A DNA stretch of 64,000 nt, taken from the NCBI GenBank assembly GCA_041166745.1, contig JBEEGH010000009.1:62001-126000 (forward strand), written 5' to 3'. Source of the DNA: DASUCS01 sp041166745. Lineage in GTDB: Bacteria > Actinomycetota > Acidimicrobiia > Acidimicrobiales > JACDCH01. Below, in pieces: positions 23,808-31,314 of this stretch. Positions within the stretch are counted from its first letter, which is position 1, and every line of letters starts with the position of its first letter. The translations under genes were made by a program, and so were the position numbers. Under the pieces are notes generated by a model, which saw nothing but the letters and a program-made list of their open reading frames with translations, had not been told where the DNA came from and searched no databases.

Positions 23808-24560
23808 GTCAAGAAAAGAGTCGTCCGACTCGGACCTGACGCGCTCGCCGTGCTCGAAGAGCAGCGGTCGTTCCTCAGGCGCTCGCTCGAGGACCTCGAG
23901 CGCGAGCACGATGCCGGCGACCTCGAGACGGACGACTACGAGATGCTCAAGCACGACTACGAGGCGCGGCTGGCGTCCGTGTCACGTGCGGTCGACGAAG
24001 GCAAGGCCGAGCTCGCCACCTCTCGTCCGCAGGCACGACCGGCGCGAACCGCGATGATCGTCACGGCAGTCGTGGTGTTCGCGCTCGTGTGTGGCTTCGT
24101 TGTCGCGCGGTCAGCGGGTCGCCGGGAGGCCGGTGGTTCGATCACGGGCGAGATCGCGAAGACCGCCCGCGAGCGCAACACGGAATGTCTCAACGGAGCG
24201 CAGGCCGATCCGGCGGGGGCCGTGAAGTGCTACACGGGCGTCTTGGCCGATGCTCCGAACAACGTCGTATCTCTCACGTACCGTGGGTGGATCCGAGTGA
24301 CGAGCGGCGACGCGCAGGGCCTGACCGACCTTCGCCAGGCGGTGATGACCGACGGCACCTACCCCGACGTGCACGCGTTTCTCGCGGTGGTGCTCTTCCG
24401 GGCGGGCTGCGTGACCGATGCCGCCAACGAGCTGTCCCGACTCGACACGCTCAATCCGTCGCCGCTGATGCTGCAGCTGGTCGCCGACCTGCGCACGGAG
24501 ATCAAGAACGCGCTGGCCGCTCCCTCGACGACGGCCGACGCGTGTGCGGCGCCGAAGTGA
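23802..24560 (+). CDS. CcmI-like TPR protein of cytochrome c maturation
   Basis: This 252-aa protein has a charged cytoplasmic coiled region (LRRSLEDLEREHDAGDLETDDYEML, cut here to its core DLEREHDAGDLETDDYE), the typical CcmI/CycH N-terminal segment. A transmembrane helix follows (about residues 86-104), then a TPR-like extracellular domain ending in an Ala/Thr tail with a paired Cys (NTECLNG and VKCYTG). CcmI proteins hold apocytochrome c for heme attachment. Position as the last ccm gene supports the call. Its ATG comes from the repeat. Confidence 0.72.
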   Translation: MTVKKRVVRLGPDALAVLEEQRSFLRRSLEDLEREHDAGDLETDDYEMLKHDYEARLASVSRAVDEGKAELATSRPQARPARTAMIVTAVVVFALVCGFVVARSAGRREAGGSITGEIAKTARERNTECLNGAQADPAGAVKCYTGVLADAPNNVVSLTYRGWIRVTSGDAQGLTDLRQAVMTDGTYPDVHAFLAVVLFRAGCVTDAANELSRLDTLNPSPLMLQLVADLRTEIKNALAAPSTTADACAAPK

Positions 24561-25882
24561 CGCGCTCTGATCTCCGTATCGGCGGTGGACAAGGCTTCTA
24601 TGGCGACGGTCACGAGCCGCTCGCCGATCTCCTCGCCGACGGCGTGGACTATCTCGTGTGCGAAGCGCTGGCCGAGCTCACACTCGCGATCCTGCAGAAG
24701 GATCGTCAGCGCGACGAGTCGCTCGGCTACACGCGCGACCTGCCCAGGTACGTGAGCGAGGCGCTGCCGTTCATCATCGACGGCCGCACGAAGTTCATCA
24801 CCAACGCCGGCGGCATCAACCCGATCGCCGCGGGACGCGCGGTCATCGAAACACTGAAGGCGGCAGGGGCCAGCGGTCTCACCGTCGCAACCGTCGTGGG
24901 CGACGACGTGCGCGGGCGAGCCGAGGAGTTGGGCCTCCCGGTGGAAGCGCTGTTCGCCAACGCGTATCTCGGCGCGCGGCCGATCGCCGACGCGTTGGCT
25001 GCAGGAGCCGACATCGTCGTCACTGGGCGCGTCGCCGACGCGTCCTTGTTCGTCGGTCCGCTCGCTCATGAGTTCGAGTGGGACTGGGATGACTGGGACC
25101 GCATCGCCGCCGGTGTCGTCGTCGGTCACCTGCTGGAGTGCAGCGGCCAGCTCACGGGCGGCAATTATTCGGGCGCGTGGTGGGAGAACCCGGATCCGAT
25201 GCGTATCGCCTTCCCGATCGCCGAGGTCGAGGCCGACGGTTCGGCTGTGTTCACGAAACCCGCCGGCACCGGCGGGATGCTCACGTTCGACACGGTGCGC
25301 GAACAGTTGCTGTACGAGGTGCACGACCCGGCCCGCTACCTGAACCCGGATGTCACCGCCGACTTCACGTCGCTGCAGGTCGACGACCTGGGTGGTGATC
25401 GCGTGCGTGTGTCCGGCACGCGCGGAGCGCCGCCGCCGCCGACGTACAAGGGTCTCGTCTGCACGCCCGCGGGATGGGCCGGCGAGGCGCGGCTCTCGTA
25501 CTCGTGGCCGGATGCCGAAGCGAAGGCCCGCGCCGCGCTGTCCTTCATCCGCACGCGCGCCGAAGCCGCGGGACTACCGATCGACGAGTGGCACGAGGAG
25601 TACTTCGGTGTGAACGCCTACGGCGGGCCGACCGTGAAGGTGCCCGACGATTGGGAGCCGCCGGAAGTGACCGGCCGCTTGGCCTGGCGCGCCGCCGACC
25701 CGAAGGTGGCCGGTGCGGTGGCGCAAGGCACGGGAGTGCTCGGGTTGTCCGGCCCGCCGACGATCAGCGGCACCGGTCGAGCACGCGATGGGGGACCGAC
25801 CCAGCTGCTCGCCGTCACCCCGTTCGCCGTCGACCGCAACCTCGTCGACGCCCAAGTCCGCATCGACTTCGAACGCACCTAG
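24557..25882 (+). CDS. AtuA-type acyclic terpene utilization family protein
   Basis: This 441-aa protein of the DUF1446/AtuA family has GGGQGFYGDGHEP at the start, KFITNAGGINP, DIVVTGRVADASLFVGP and HLLECSGQLTGGNYSG. The start is GTG at 24557, overlapping the previous stop. AtuA was defined in acyclic terpene (citronellol/geraniol) degradation, but homologues occur in many acyl-CoA pathways. The family often carries a C-terminal RSGDKGD domain; here that domain is a separate gene at 29110. It follows the ccm operon but is probably unrelated to it. Confidence 0.8.
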   Translation: MTRSDLRIGGGQGFYGDGHEPLADLLADGVDYLVCEALAELTLAILQKDRQRDESLGYTRDLPRYVSEALPFIIDGRTKFITNAGGINPIAAGRAVIETLKAAGASGLTVATVVGDDVRGRAEELGLPVEALFANAYLGARPIADALAAGADIVVTGRVADASLFVGPLAHEFEWDWDDWDRIAAGVVVGHLLECSGQLTGGNYSGAWWENPDPMRIAFPIAEVEADGSAVFTKPAGTGGMLTFDTVREQLLYEVHDPARYLNPDVTADFTSLQVDDLGGDRVRVSGTRGAPPPPTYKGLVCTPAGWAGEARLSYSWPDAEAKARAALSFIRTRAEAAGLPIDEWHEEYFGVNAYGGPTVKVPDDWEPPEVTGRLAWRAADPKVAGAVAQGTGVLGLSGPPTISGTGRARDGGPTQLLAVTPFAVDRNLVDAQVRIDFERT

Positions 25883-25973
25883 CTCCGGCCATGAACGATC
25901 CCGTCCGACGACGTCGCGGGCGATCCAACCTTCAGGTGATGCGCCACCCGAAGCGACGGTTCGGGCCCGGCAG

Positions 25974-25979
25974 TAGCGT
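25974..25979 (+). promoter_or_regulatory. Leaderless -10 box
   Basis: TAGCGT lies 7 nt before the ATG at 25987, with no ribosome site between. This supports that start for the downstream hypothetical gene. Confidence 0.4.
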
Positions 25980-25986
25980 GCGCGGC

Positions 25987-26421
25987 ATGGGTATCGTCGA
26001 CGACCTGCTGGCCAACCCGGGTACCTCCCTCGGGGTCGATCGCGAATTCGATCGAGGTGATGACAGCGCTGCCAAGATCGTGATCGCCTCCCTGCCGGGC
26101 GGAGCGGGCGTCACGCTGGACTACGAAACGTTCAACCCAACGTCGGAGCGGCTGCGCGGTCATGCTGAGCATGCCGTGATCGGCCGGACTCACGGAGGCG
26201 GCGCCATCCTCGTCACCGGCCACATCCACGGCGGGTCCGTCACGGTCCTACGCGAGAGCGAACCGGGCGTGTTCGTCATGGGCGACGAGCCGTCCGCGTT
26301 TCCGGTGGCCATCACGATCTCGATGCCTGAGCCCGGCAAACTCATCCACAGCTGGTCGTACGGCGCGCCCGGCGAGGAGCCAGTCGTGCGCGATCGGGCC
26401 GAGCTGACACGGTCCACCTGA
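25987..26421 (+). CDS. Hypothetical beta-rich protein
   Basis: The function of this 144-aa soluble protein is unknown. It has no signal or membrane segment. The sequence alternates short hydrophobic strands and turns (AVIGRTHGGGAILVTGHIHGG cut at THGGGAILV; SWSYGAPGEEPVVRDRAEL). This recalls small lipocalin/FABP-like or DUF1579-like barrels that carry a WSYG-type strand near the end, but I cannot assign a family. The ATG is supported by the leaderless -10 box. Confidence 0.6.
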   Translation: MGIVDDLLANPGTSLGVDREFDRGDDSAAKIVIASLPGGAGVTLDYETFNPTSERLRGHAEHAVIGRTHGGGAILVTGHIHGGSVTVLRESEPGVFVMGDEPSAFPVAITISMPEPGKLIHSWSYGAPGEEPVVRDRAELTRST

Positions 26422-26505
26422 CCGCTCGGCAGCGGATCCAAGCGCGCAGCACCCTGGAGGAGCATCGCGTTTGTCTTTGTGACCGGTCGCTTGCCTTACG
26501 CGCGT

Positions 26506-27147
26506 CTATCTGTGCGTGAGTTCGCTTCGCCACGCGGCGGGCGCGTCGCAGACGACAACGCCTCCGCGGCGGAGCCGTTCGAGTTCGGTGGTGACGTCGA
26601 CATTCGCTGGGTGGTCATCTGCCGGGTCGTACAAGCCGAGGCGGGTCGCCGCGAGTGAGAGCGGCACGACGACCGGGACACGTCCGGCGAGGCGCTGGGC
26701 ACACGACGCGGCCGTGGCCGCAACACATGCGGACAGCCAGAAACCGGTGATCAGTACCGCATCGACATTGCCGACCATGGCCTCCGTTGCGTCGACGAAG
26801 TCGGGCGCAGAGCCAGCATCCATCGAGGTCTTGGTCACGACGAGCGCGTCCGCCGGCGGGAGCAACCGCGGGTCCCAGGCACAATCGGTGCCGGAGGCGT
26901 CGGTGCAGAGCTGGGCGAGCGGGTGGTCCAAGTCGCCGCTCGAGAACTGACCGGGCGCGTACAGCGACGTGACCCAAACCTTCGGACCCGCTTGCGCAGC
27001 CGCGAAGGAAGCCAGCCGCTCCACTGTCTCGAGGATCGAGCTGAACTGTTCCGCCGGGTAGATCTGGCCGATCACTCCAGCCGGATCAGTGAAAGCTCGT
27101 ACAGGGTCGATGACGACGAGGCCGAATCGCTGCGCATCTGGCCGCAT
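26506..27147 (-). CDS. Isochorismatase-like cysteine hydrolase
   Basis: This 213-aa protein of the isochorismatase-like fold has the catalytic Asp in GLVVIDPVRAF, Lys in ALVVTKTSMDAG and Cys in ITGFWLSACVAATA. The family includes isochorismatases, nicotinamidases and N-carbamoylsarcosine amidohydrolases; the substrate cannot be told. The ATG at 27147 is preferred to the GTG at 27165 because TACGCT sits 7 nt upstream of it. The region between this gene and the frankly unrelated hypothetical gene (26422-26505) shows nothing notable. Confidence 0.75.
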   Translation of the reverse strand: MRPDAQRFGLVVIDPVRAFTDPAGVIGQIYPAEQFSSILETVERLASFAAAQAGPKVWVTSLYAPGQFSSGDLDHPLAQLCTDASGTDCAWDPRLLPPADALVVTKTSMDAGSAPDFVDATEAMVGNVDAVLITGFWLSACVAATAASCAQRLAGRVPVVVPLSLAATRLGLYDPADDHPANVDVTTELERLRRGGVVVCDAPAAWRSELTHR

Positions 27148-27154
27148 CGCGGGC

Positions 27155-27160
27155 AGCGTA
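27155..27160 (-). promoter_or_regulatory. Leaderless -10 box (minus strand)
   Basis: On the minus strand TACGCT is followed by 7 nt and the ATG at 27147. It selects this start over the upstream GTG at 27165. Confidence 0.4.
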
Positions 27161-27265
27161 GACACGAATGCCGAACTGACACCGGCGGTATCGGCATGTC
27201 TCGCGACTTGTCGCGCGGTGGTCAGGTATCCGGTATCGCTCAGTGGCCTGCGACCGAGGCGAGCG

Positions 27266-28054
27266 CTACGGCTGCATGTTGAAGATGTCGAAGAACCTCG
27301 GGTATTCGCGCGTGAGCTCGGCGCCGTCGACGAACAGCGTCGTGCCGGTGACCCATGAAGCCTCCGCGCTGGCGAGGAACAGCGCGGCGTCCGCGATGTC
27401 GCTCGGCTGGCCCGACCGACCCATCGGGATGTTGTGCAGGTAGGCCTCGCGCAACTGTGGGAGGTCGTTCTGGAACGCGGTGAGCGGCGAGTCGACCAGT
27501 CCAGGCCCGATCCCGCACACGCGCACCTGATGATGACCGAGCTCCATGGCGGCGCACTTCGTGAGCATCTCGACGGCGGCCTTCGCCGAGCAATAGGCGG
27601 CCATGCCCTCGCCCGCCTGGCGCGCGTTGATCGACGCGAGATTGATGATCACGCCGCCATCGCCTTGGCTGACCATCTGCTTCGCCTCGTGTTTGATCGA
27701 CAGGAACACGCCCTTCATGCAGATGTCGACGATGCGATCCCATTCCTCCACGGGATGCTCGACGATCGGCGCGAACCCACCGACGCCCGCGCTGTTCACG
27801 CCGATGTCGAGGCGACCGAATCGTTCGACGGCGGTGGCGACGAGTTCGACGACGTCGGCCTCAGCAGTCACGTCGCCCGCGACCGTCGCACACACCTTTT
27901 CGCCGAGACCGGCGCTGACCTCGTCGAGTAGGTCCTTGTTGACGTCGAACAGCACGACGCTTGCGCCCTCCTCCACGTACCGCTCGGCGATCGCGCGTCC
28001 GATTCCCGACGCCCCTCCTGTCACCACTGCGACCTTGTCCTGAAGTCGACCCAT
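27266..28054 (-). CDS. Short-chain dehydrogenase/reductase
   Basis: This 262-aa classical SDR has cofactor motif TGGASGIG (residues about 12-19), an acidic residue at the end of strand 2 (LFDVNKD, NAD preference), NSAGVGG, Ser in LASINARQ, and catalytic YCSAKAA. The C-terminus is VTGTTLFVDGAELTREYP. It is typical of 3-oxoacyl/steroid/alcohol SDRs; the substrate is unknown. It is divergent from the RDD gene by 26 bp with an overlapping promoter pair. Confidence 0.86.
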   Translation of the reverse strand: MGRLQDKVAVVTGGASGIGRAIAERYVEEGASVVLFDVNKDLLDEVSAGLGEKVCATVAGDVTAEADVVELVATAVERFGRLDIGVNSAGVGGFAPIVEHPVEEWDRIVDICMKGVFLSIKHEAKQMVSQGDGGVIINLASINARQAGEGMAAYCSAKAAVEMLTKCAAMELGHHQVRVCGIGPGLVDSPLTAFQNDLPQLREAYLHNIPMGRSGQPSDIADAALFLASAEASWVTGTTLFVDGAELTREYPRFFDIFNMQP

Positions 28055-28063
28055 AGGCCGGTC

Positions 28064-28073
28064 ACGGTACTGT
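28064..28073. promoter_or_regulatory. Overlapping bidirectional -10 boxes
   Basis: ACGGTACTGT holds TACTGT on the plus strand (28068-28073, 7 nt before the ATG at 28081) and TACCGT on the minus strand (28069-28064, 9 nt before the ATG at 28054). The two boxes share one TA step. Confidence 0.5.
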
Positions 28074-28080
28074 CCGCCCG

Positions 28081-28632
28081 ATGACCGAGCCGCTGGTGTG
28101 GCCGACCGCGCCGCCCACCGCGCCGCCCAGGGAGCCGCCTACCGACTTCGCGCTTCCGCCGCCACCGCCCGAGGAACGTCGCCGCCCCGTGGCCTCCATC
28201 TGGACGCGCGCCGGCGAGTTCGGACTCGAGGTCGTGCTGATGGCGTGCACGTTCGGCTTCGGTTGGGTCGGCTGGTGGATCGTCGCGTGGGGCGACGGCC
28301 AGTCACCTGCCAAGGTCGTGCTGCACTTGCACGTCGTCAACGCGAGTGACGGCCGTCTGGCGTCGTTCGGTCGAACGGCCGTGCGGGAGGTGCTCGGCAA
28401 GGGAGTTCCGGCCGCAGTGATTCTCGCCGGCGCGTACTTCCGTCTGCCCGGGCTGGCGGCCATCGGCGCGGCATACCTCGCGGCGAGTGTTGCCGTGGCC
28501 GCTGTCGACGCCCGCCGGCGCACGCTGTGGGACCGCGTCGCCGGAACCGTGGTGCTCGTCGGCGATCCTCCACCGGACCCACCGCCGATGGTCGCTACGC
28601 CTCCGGCGGAGGCAAGTACCACGCTCGGGTGA
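28081..28632 (+). CDS. RDD-family membrane protein
   Basis: This 183-aa protein has a Pro-rich cytoplasmic N-terminus (about 45 residues) and then an RDD domain with three hydrophobic segments. The family signature appears as a modified first motif (SIWTRAGEFGLEVVLM) and a clear end motif RRRTLWDRVAGTVVL. RDD proteins are often transporters or envelope proteins of uncertain role. Its last 38 bp overlap the convergent SixA-type phosphatase gene. Confidence 0.75.
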   Translation: MTEPLVWPTAPPTAPPREPPTDFALPPPPPEERRRPVASIWTRAGEFGLEVVLMACTFGFGWVGWWIVAWGDGQSPAKVVLHLHVVNASDGRLASFGRTAVREVLGKGVPAAVILAGAYFRLPGLAAIGAAYLAASVAVAAVDARRRTLWDRVAGTVVLVGDPPPDPPPMVATPPAEASTTLG

Positions 28633-29065
28633 GGTGGTGGCCGTCGCTCTCGATGGCCCACGTGGAGCCCTTGGCCCAGCGAGGCGTGTCGTCCACCGAC
28701 ATGCCGGCTCGGCTTCCCAGCCGCAGCAGCTCCGGAACCAGATCGCCATGGGTGCACAACACGGCGTCGCCCTTGTCTCGAGCTGAACGGCGGAGCAGCT
28801 CAAAGGTCTTCGCGGCGTCCGCTCCTTCGAGCAGGACATCGGTCTCCACGATCTCGAGCCCCAGCTTGTTGGCCAGGGGCGCAACGGTCTGCACGCACCG
28901 GACGGCCGGGCTGGACAGGACTCGGCGAATCGAATGATCAGCGAGCAGATCCAAGAGCCCTTCGGCTTGGGATGCGCCCTTTCGGGTCAGCGGCCGTGTC
29001 TCATCGGACTCTGGCCAGTTCGCTCGGCTCTTGGCGTCCGCGTGCCGCACGAGGAACACGGTCAT
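28595..29065 (-). CDS. SixA-type histidine phosphatase
   Basis: This 156-aa phosphoglycerate-mutase-fold phosphatase has the catalytic RHAD motif at residues about 7-10 (FLVRHADAK), LSSPAVRCVQT, the second His in LCTHGDLVPE and a short length typical of SixA/phosphohistidine phosphatases. It may remove phosphate from phosphohistidine proteins or from a small substrate. It is convergent with the RDD gene and divergent from the small AtuA-domain gene 44 bp away. Confidence 0.82.
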   Translation of the reverse strand: MTVFLVRHADAKSRANWPESDETRPLTRKGASQAEGLLDLLADHSIRRVLSSPAVRCVQTVAPLANKLGLEIVETDVLLEGADAAKTFELLRRSARDKGDAVLCTHGDLVPELLRLGSRAGMSVDDTPRWAKGSTWAIESDGHHLTRAWYLPPPEA

Positions 29066-29109
29066 GAAGCGGCCGAGCGTAATGGGCCGGCGAGGTACGT
29101 TCGTCGGGA

Positions 29110-29475
29110 ATGGCCCGTATCCAGCTTCGAGACCTGTGCGGCGTTCGTTCGGGCGACAAGGGCGACATCAGCGACCTGGCCCTGTTCGCCGACGACGAGG
29201 CGGCCTACGCGGCCATCGTCGACCAAGTGACGTCAGATCGAGTCAAGACACACTTCGGATCGCTGGTCCACGGTCCGGTCGAGCGCTATGAGGCGCACAA
29301 CGTGCTCGCGCTGAAGTTCGTCATGCACGACGCGCTCGGCGGTGGGGCTCCTCGATCGTTGCGAGCGGACAACCTCGGCAAGACCCTCGGCGCCGCACTG
29401 CTGCGCATGGAGATAGACGTCCCCGACGACGTTGCGGCGAACGCCCGTCGTCGGCACGCGCCGATCAACCGCTGA
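29110..29475 (+). CDS. AtuA-related small domain protein (RSGDKGD motif)
   Basis: This 121-aa protein matches the C-terminal domain often fused to AtuA/DUF1446 proteins. It has LCGVRSGDKGDISDLALFADDE at its start, cut here to VRSGDKGDISD, and LKFVMHDALGGGAPRSLRAD, cut to HDALGGGAPRSLR. It probably works with the AtuA-type protein encoded at 24557, although four unrelated genes lie between. Function in CoA or terpenoid catabolism is inferred. Its 3' end overlaps the convergent cysteine desulfurase by 11 bp. Confidence 0.75.
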   Translation: MARIQLRDLCGVRSGDKGDISDLALFADDEAAYAAIVDQVTSDRVKTHFGSLVHGPVERYEAHNVLALKFVMHDALGGGAPRSLRADNLGKTLGAALLRMEIDVPDDVAANARRRHAPINR

Positions 29476-30568
29476 GGGCCCGCAGGCTCGCGATCACCCG
29501 CGGCAACCCGTCCAACAGCGCATCGATGTCGTCGTCGGTCGTCGACCAACCGACGGAGACGCGCAGCGAACGATGGGCATCGACGCCCATCGCCTCGAGC
29601 ACGGGTGACGGCTCGAGCGCCTCCGACGAGCATGCGCTGCCCGAGTGCGCCGCGATGCCGAGTCGATCCAGTCCCAGCAGTACCGCTTGGGGTTCGATGC
29701 CGACGATCCCGAGGCACACGAGATGGGCGACGCGATGCACCGGGTCGCCGTAGACGACGACACCGTCGAGCGTCGCGTCGAGCACGCGATCAGTGAGCAA
29801 CCGCTGGGCCGCGGCCTCCGCCTCGACGTCGATCGCGCCACACGCAACGCCGAAGCCGACGATCGCGGGCACGTTCTCCAGGCCCGCCCGTCGCGCCCGC
29901 TCCTGATCGCCACCGACCAACAGTGGTCGCAACCGCAGGCCGCGCCGCACCAGCAGCGCGCCGATACCCGGCGGACCGCCGAGCTTGTGTGCGCTCACCG
30001 ACAGCAGGTCGGCGCCGAGGTCGTTGAAGTCGATCGGTATGTGGCCAGCTGCCTGCGCGGCGTCGACGTGCACGAGAACGTCGCGCTCGCGGCACAGAGC
30101 GACGACTTCGCGCACTGGTTGCACCGTGCCGACTTCGTGGTTGGCCCACTGCACGTGAACGCACGCGGTGTCGGGCTGTATCGCGTCGGCGATGGCGTCG
30201 ACGTCGACGCGGCCGAGGCCGTCGACGCCGACGACCGTGACGCGACCCGCGGCCTCGGCCGACAACCGGACCGCAGAATGCTCGACGGCCGTGACGACCT
30301 GATGCGCACCCCGCTCGGACGCACCCCACACCGCCGCGGCGATCGCCTCGGTGGCGCCGCTGGTGAACACGACCTCGCGACTCGATCGACAACCGAGGAA
30401 GCCGGCCACCGTGTCGCGCGCTTCCTCGATCGCGGCTCGCGCCGAGAGTCCCTCCTCGTAGATCCGTCCCGGGTCGGCCGCCGGCCCGCGCAGCCAGGAC
30501 ACCATCGTCTCGGCCGCCGCCGGCCGCAGAGGCGAGGTCGATGCGTGATCGAGGTAGTGACGCGTCAA
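29465..30568 (-). CDS. Cysteine desulfurase (NifS/IscS-type)
   Basis: This 367-aa PLP enzyme takes sulfur from cysteine for Fe-S cluster or thiolation pathways. Motifs are YLDHASTSPLRP, the PLP-lysine segment SVSAHKLGGPPGIGAL, HVDAAQAAGHIP and the active-site cysteine loop SGSACSSEALEPS. I chose the TTG at 30568 because TTGA overlaps the stop of the upstream regulator; a GTG at 30589 is the alternative. The upstream gene encodes a likely Fe-S regulator and the next divergent gene is mrp, so a role in Fe-S biogenesis is likely. Confidence 0.88.
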   Translation of the reverse strand: MTRHYLDHASTSPLRPAAAETMVSWLRGPAADPGRIYEEGLSARAAIEEARDTVAGFLGCRSSREVVFTSGATEAIAAAVWGASERGAHQVVTAVEHSAVRLSAEAAGRVTVVGVDGLGRVDVDAIADAIQPDTACVHVQWANHEVGTVQPVREVVALCRERDVLVHVDAAQAAGHIPIDFNDLGADLLSVSAHKLGGPPGIGALLVRRGLRLRPLLVGGDQERARRAGLENVPAIVGFGVACGAIDVEAEAAAQRLLTDRVLDATLDGVVVYGDPVHRVAHLVCLGIVGIEPQAVLLGLDRLGIAAHSGSACSSEALEPSPVLEAMGVDAHRSLRVSVGWSTTDDDIDALLDGLPRVIASLRALSG

Positions 30569-31293
30569 GAGTCGACGGCGGTGACGCACACGTCGTCGCC
30601 CATTGGCAAGGACGACTCCGTCGCCGGTGACGTCTCGCCGTACAGCGCGGAGAGCATGCCTTTGACGAGACCACGGTCGACCGCGCAGATGACGGGATGC
30701 TCGATCGCCGCGTCGCCGAACGGACAGTGCTCCGACACGATTCGAAGCCCGTCGCCCCGTTTCTCTGCGTGTGCCGCGAAACCGTGCGCGCTGAGCGCGT
30801 CGGCTACCGCGTGCAACGCCGAGCGGAACGAACGCTGCACGGCTTCGCCTTCGGGCGATGCGCCGATCGACAGCGCCATCGTCTTGCCGTACTCGACGCC
30901 GACCTCCTCGGCCATCGCCTCGGCTTCGCTTCGCGGCAGCAACGCGAGCGCCTTGCCGAGCAGCGTGACGAGCAGGTCGTCGTGCCGCACCGGCAGCTCG
31001 ATCATCTTGTGCTTCTCGGTGACGCCGTAGCGCTTGGACGGACGGCCGACACCGGCGCCCTCGCTTCGGTCGACGTTCACTTCGATGTACCCGCCGCCCG
31101 ACAGCTTGTCGAGGTGGTGACGAGCAACGTTCGGGTGCAACTCGAAGCGCTCCGCTACCTCGCTCGCGGTGACCCCTCGGTCGGCGTCGCGCACGAAAAG
31201 GTAGATGTCGCGCCGCGTGGGATCGCCGAACGCCGAGGTGATCGCGGTGACGGCGGAGGAGAACTCGGTTGGCGAGAGCGGACCTCGCTCCAT
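30565..31293 (-). CDS. Winged-helix regulator with C-terminal cysteines, SufR-like
   Basis: This 242-aa protein has an N-terminal winged helix (residues about 15-90; ASEVAERFELHPNVARHHLDKL) and a GRPSKRYGVTEKH wing. The C-terminal sensor part has C-x12-C (HCPFGDAAIEHPVIC) and a third Cys at x32 (DDVCVTA), similar to the Fe-S ligands of SufR. The SufR motif has four cysteines; one is not evident here. It is coupled to the cysteine desulfurase, so it may repress that gene when Fe-S supply is adequate. The sensor role is inference. Confidence 0.7.
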   Translation of the reverse strand: MERGPLSPTEFSSAVTAITSAFGDPTRRDIYLFVRDADRGVTASEVAERFELHPNVARHHLDKLSGGGYIEVNVDRSEGAGVGRPSKRYGVTEKHKMIELPVRHDDLLVTLLGKALALLPRSEAEAMAEEVGVEYGKTMALSIGASPEGEAVQRSFRSALHAVADALSAHGFAAHAEKRGDGLRIVSEHCPFGDAAIEHPVICAVDRGLVKGMLSALYGETSPATESSLPMGDDVCVTAVDS

Positions 31294-31299
31294 AGGCCA

Positions 31300-31309
31300 G
31301 TAAGTTTAC
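31300..31309. promoter_or_regulatory. Palindromic promoter between SufR-like gene and mrp
   Basis: GTAAGTTTAC in a 21-bp gap holds TAAGTT (31301-31306) on the plus strand and TAAACT (31308-31303) on the minus strand. Each is close enough to its start codon (31315 and 31293) for a leaderless transcript. The dyad could also be the SufR-like regulator's operator. Confidence 0.4.
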
Positions 31310-31314
31310 GACTC

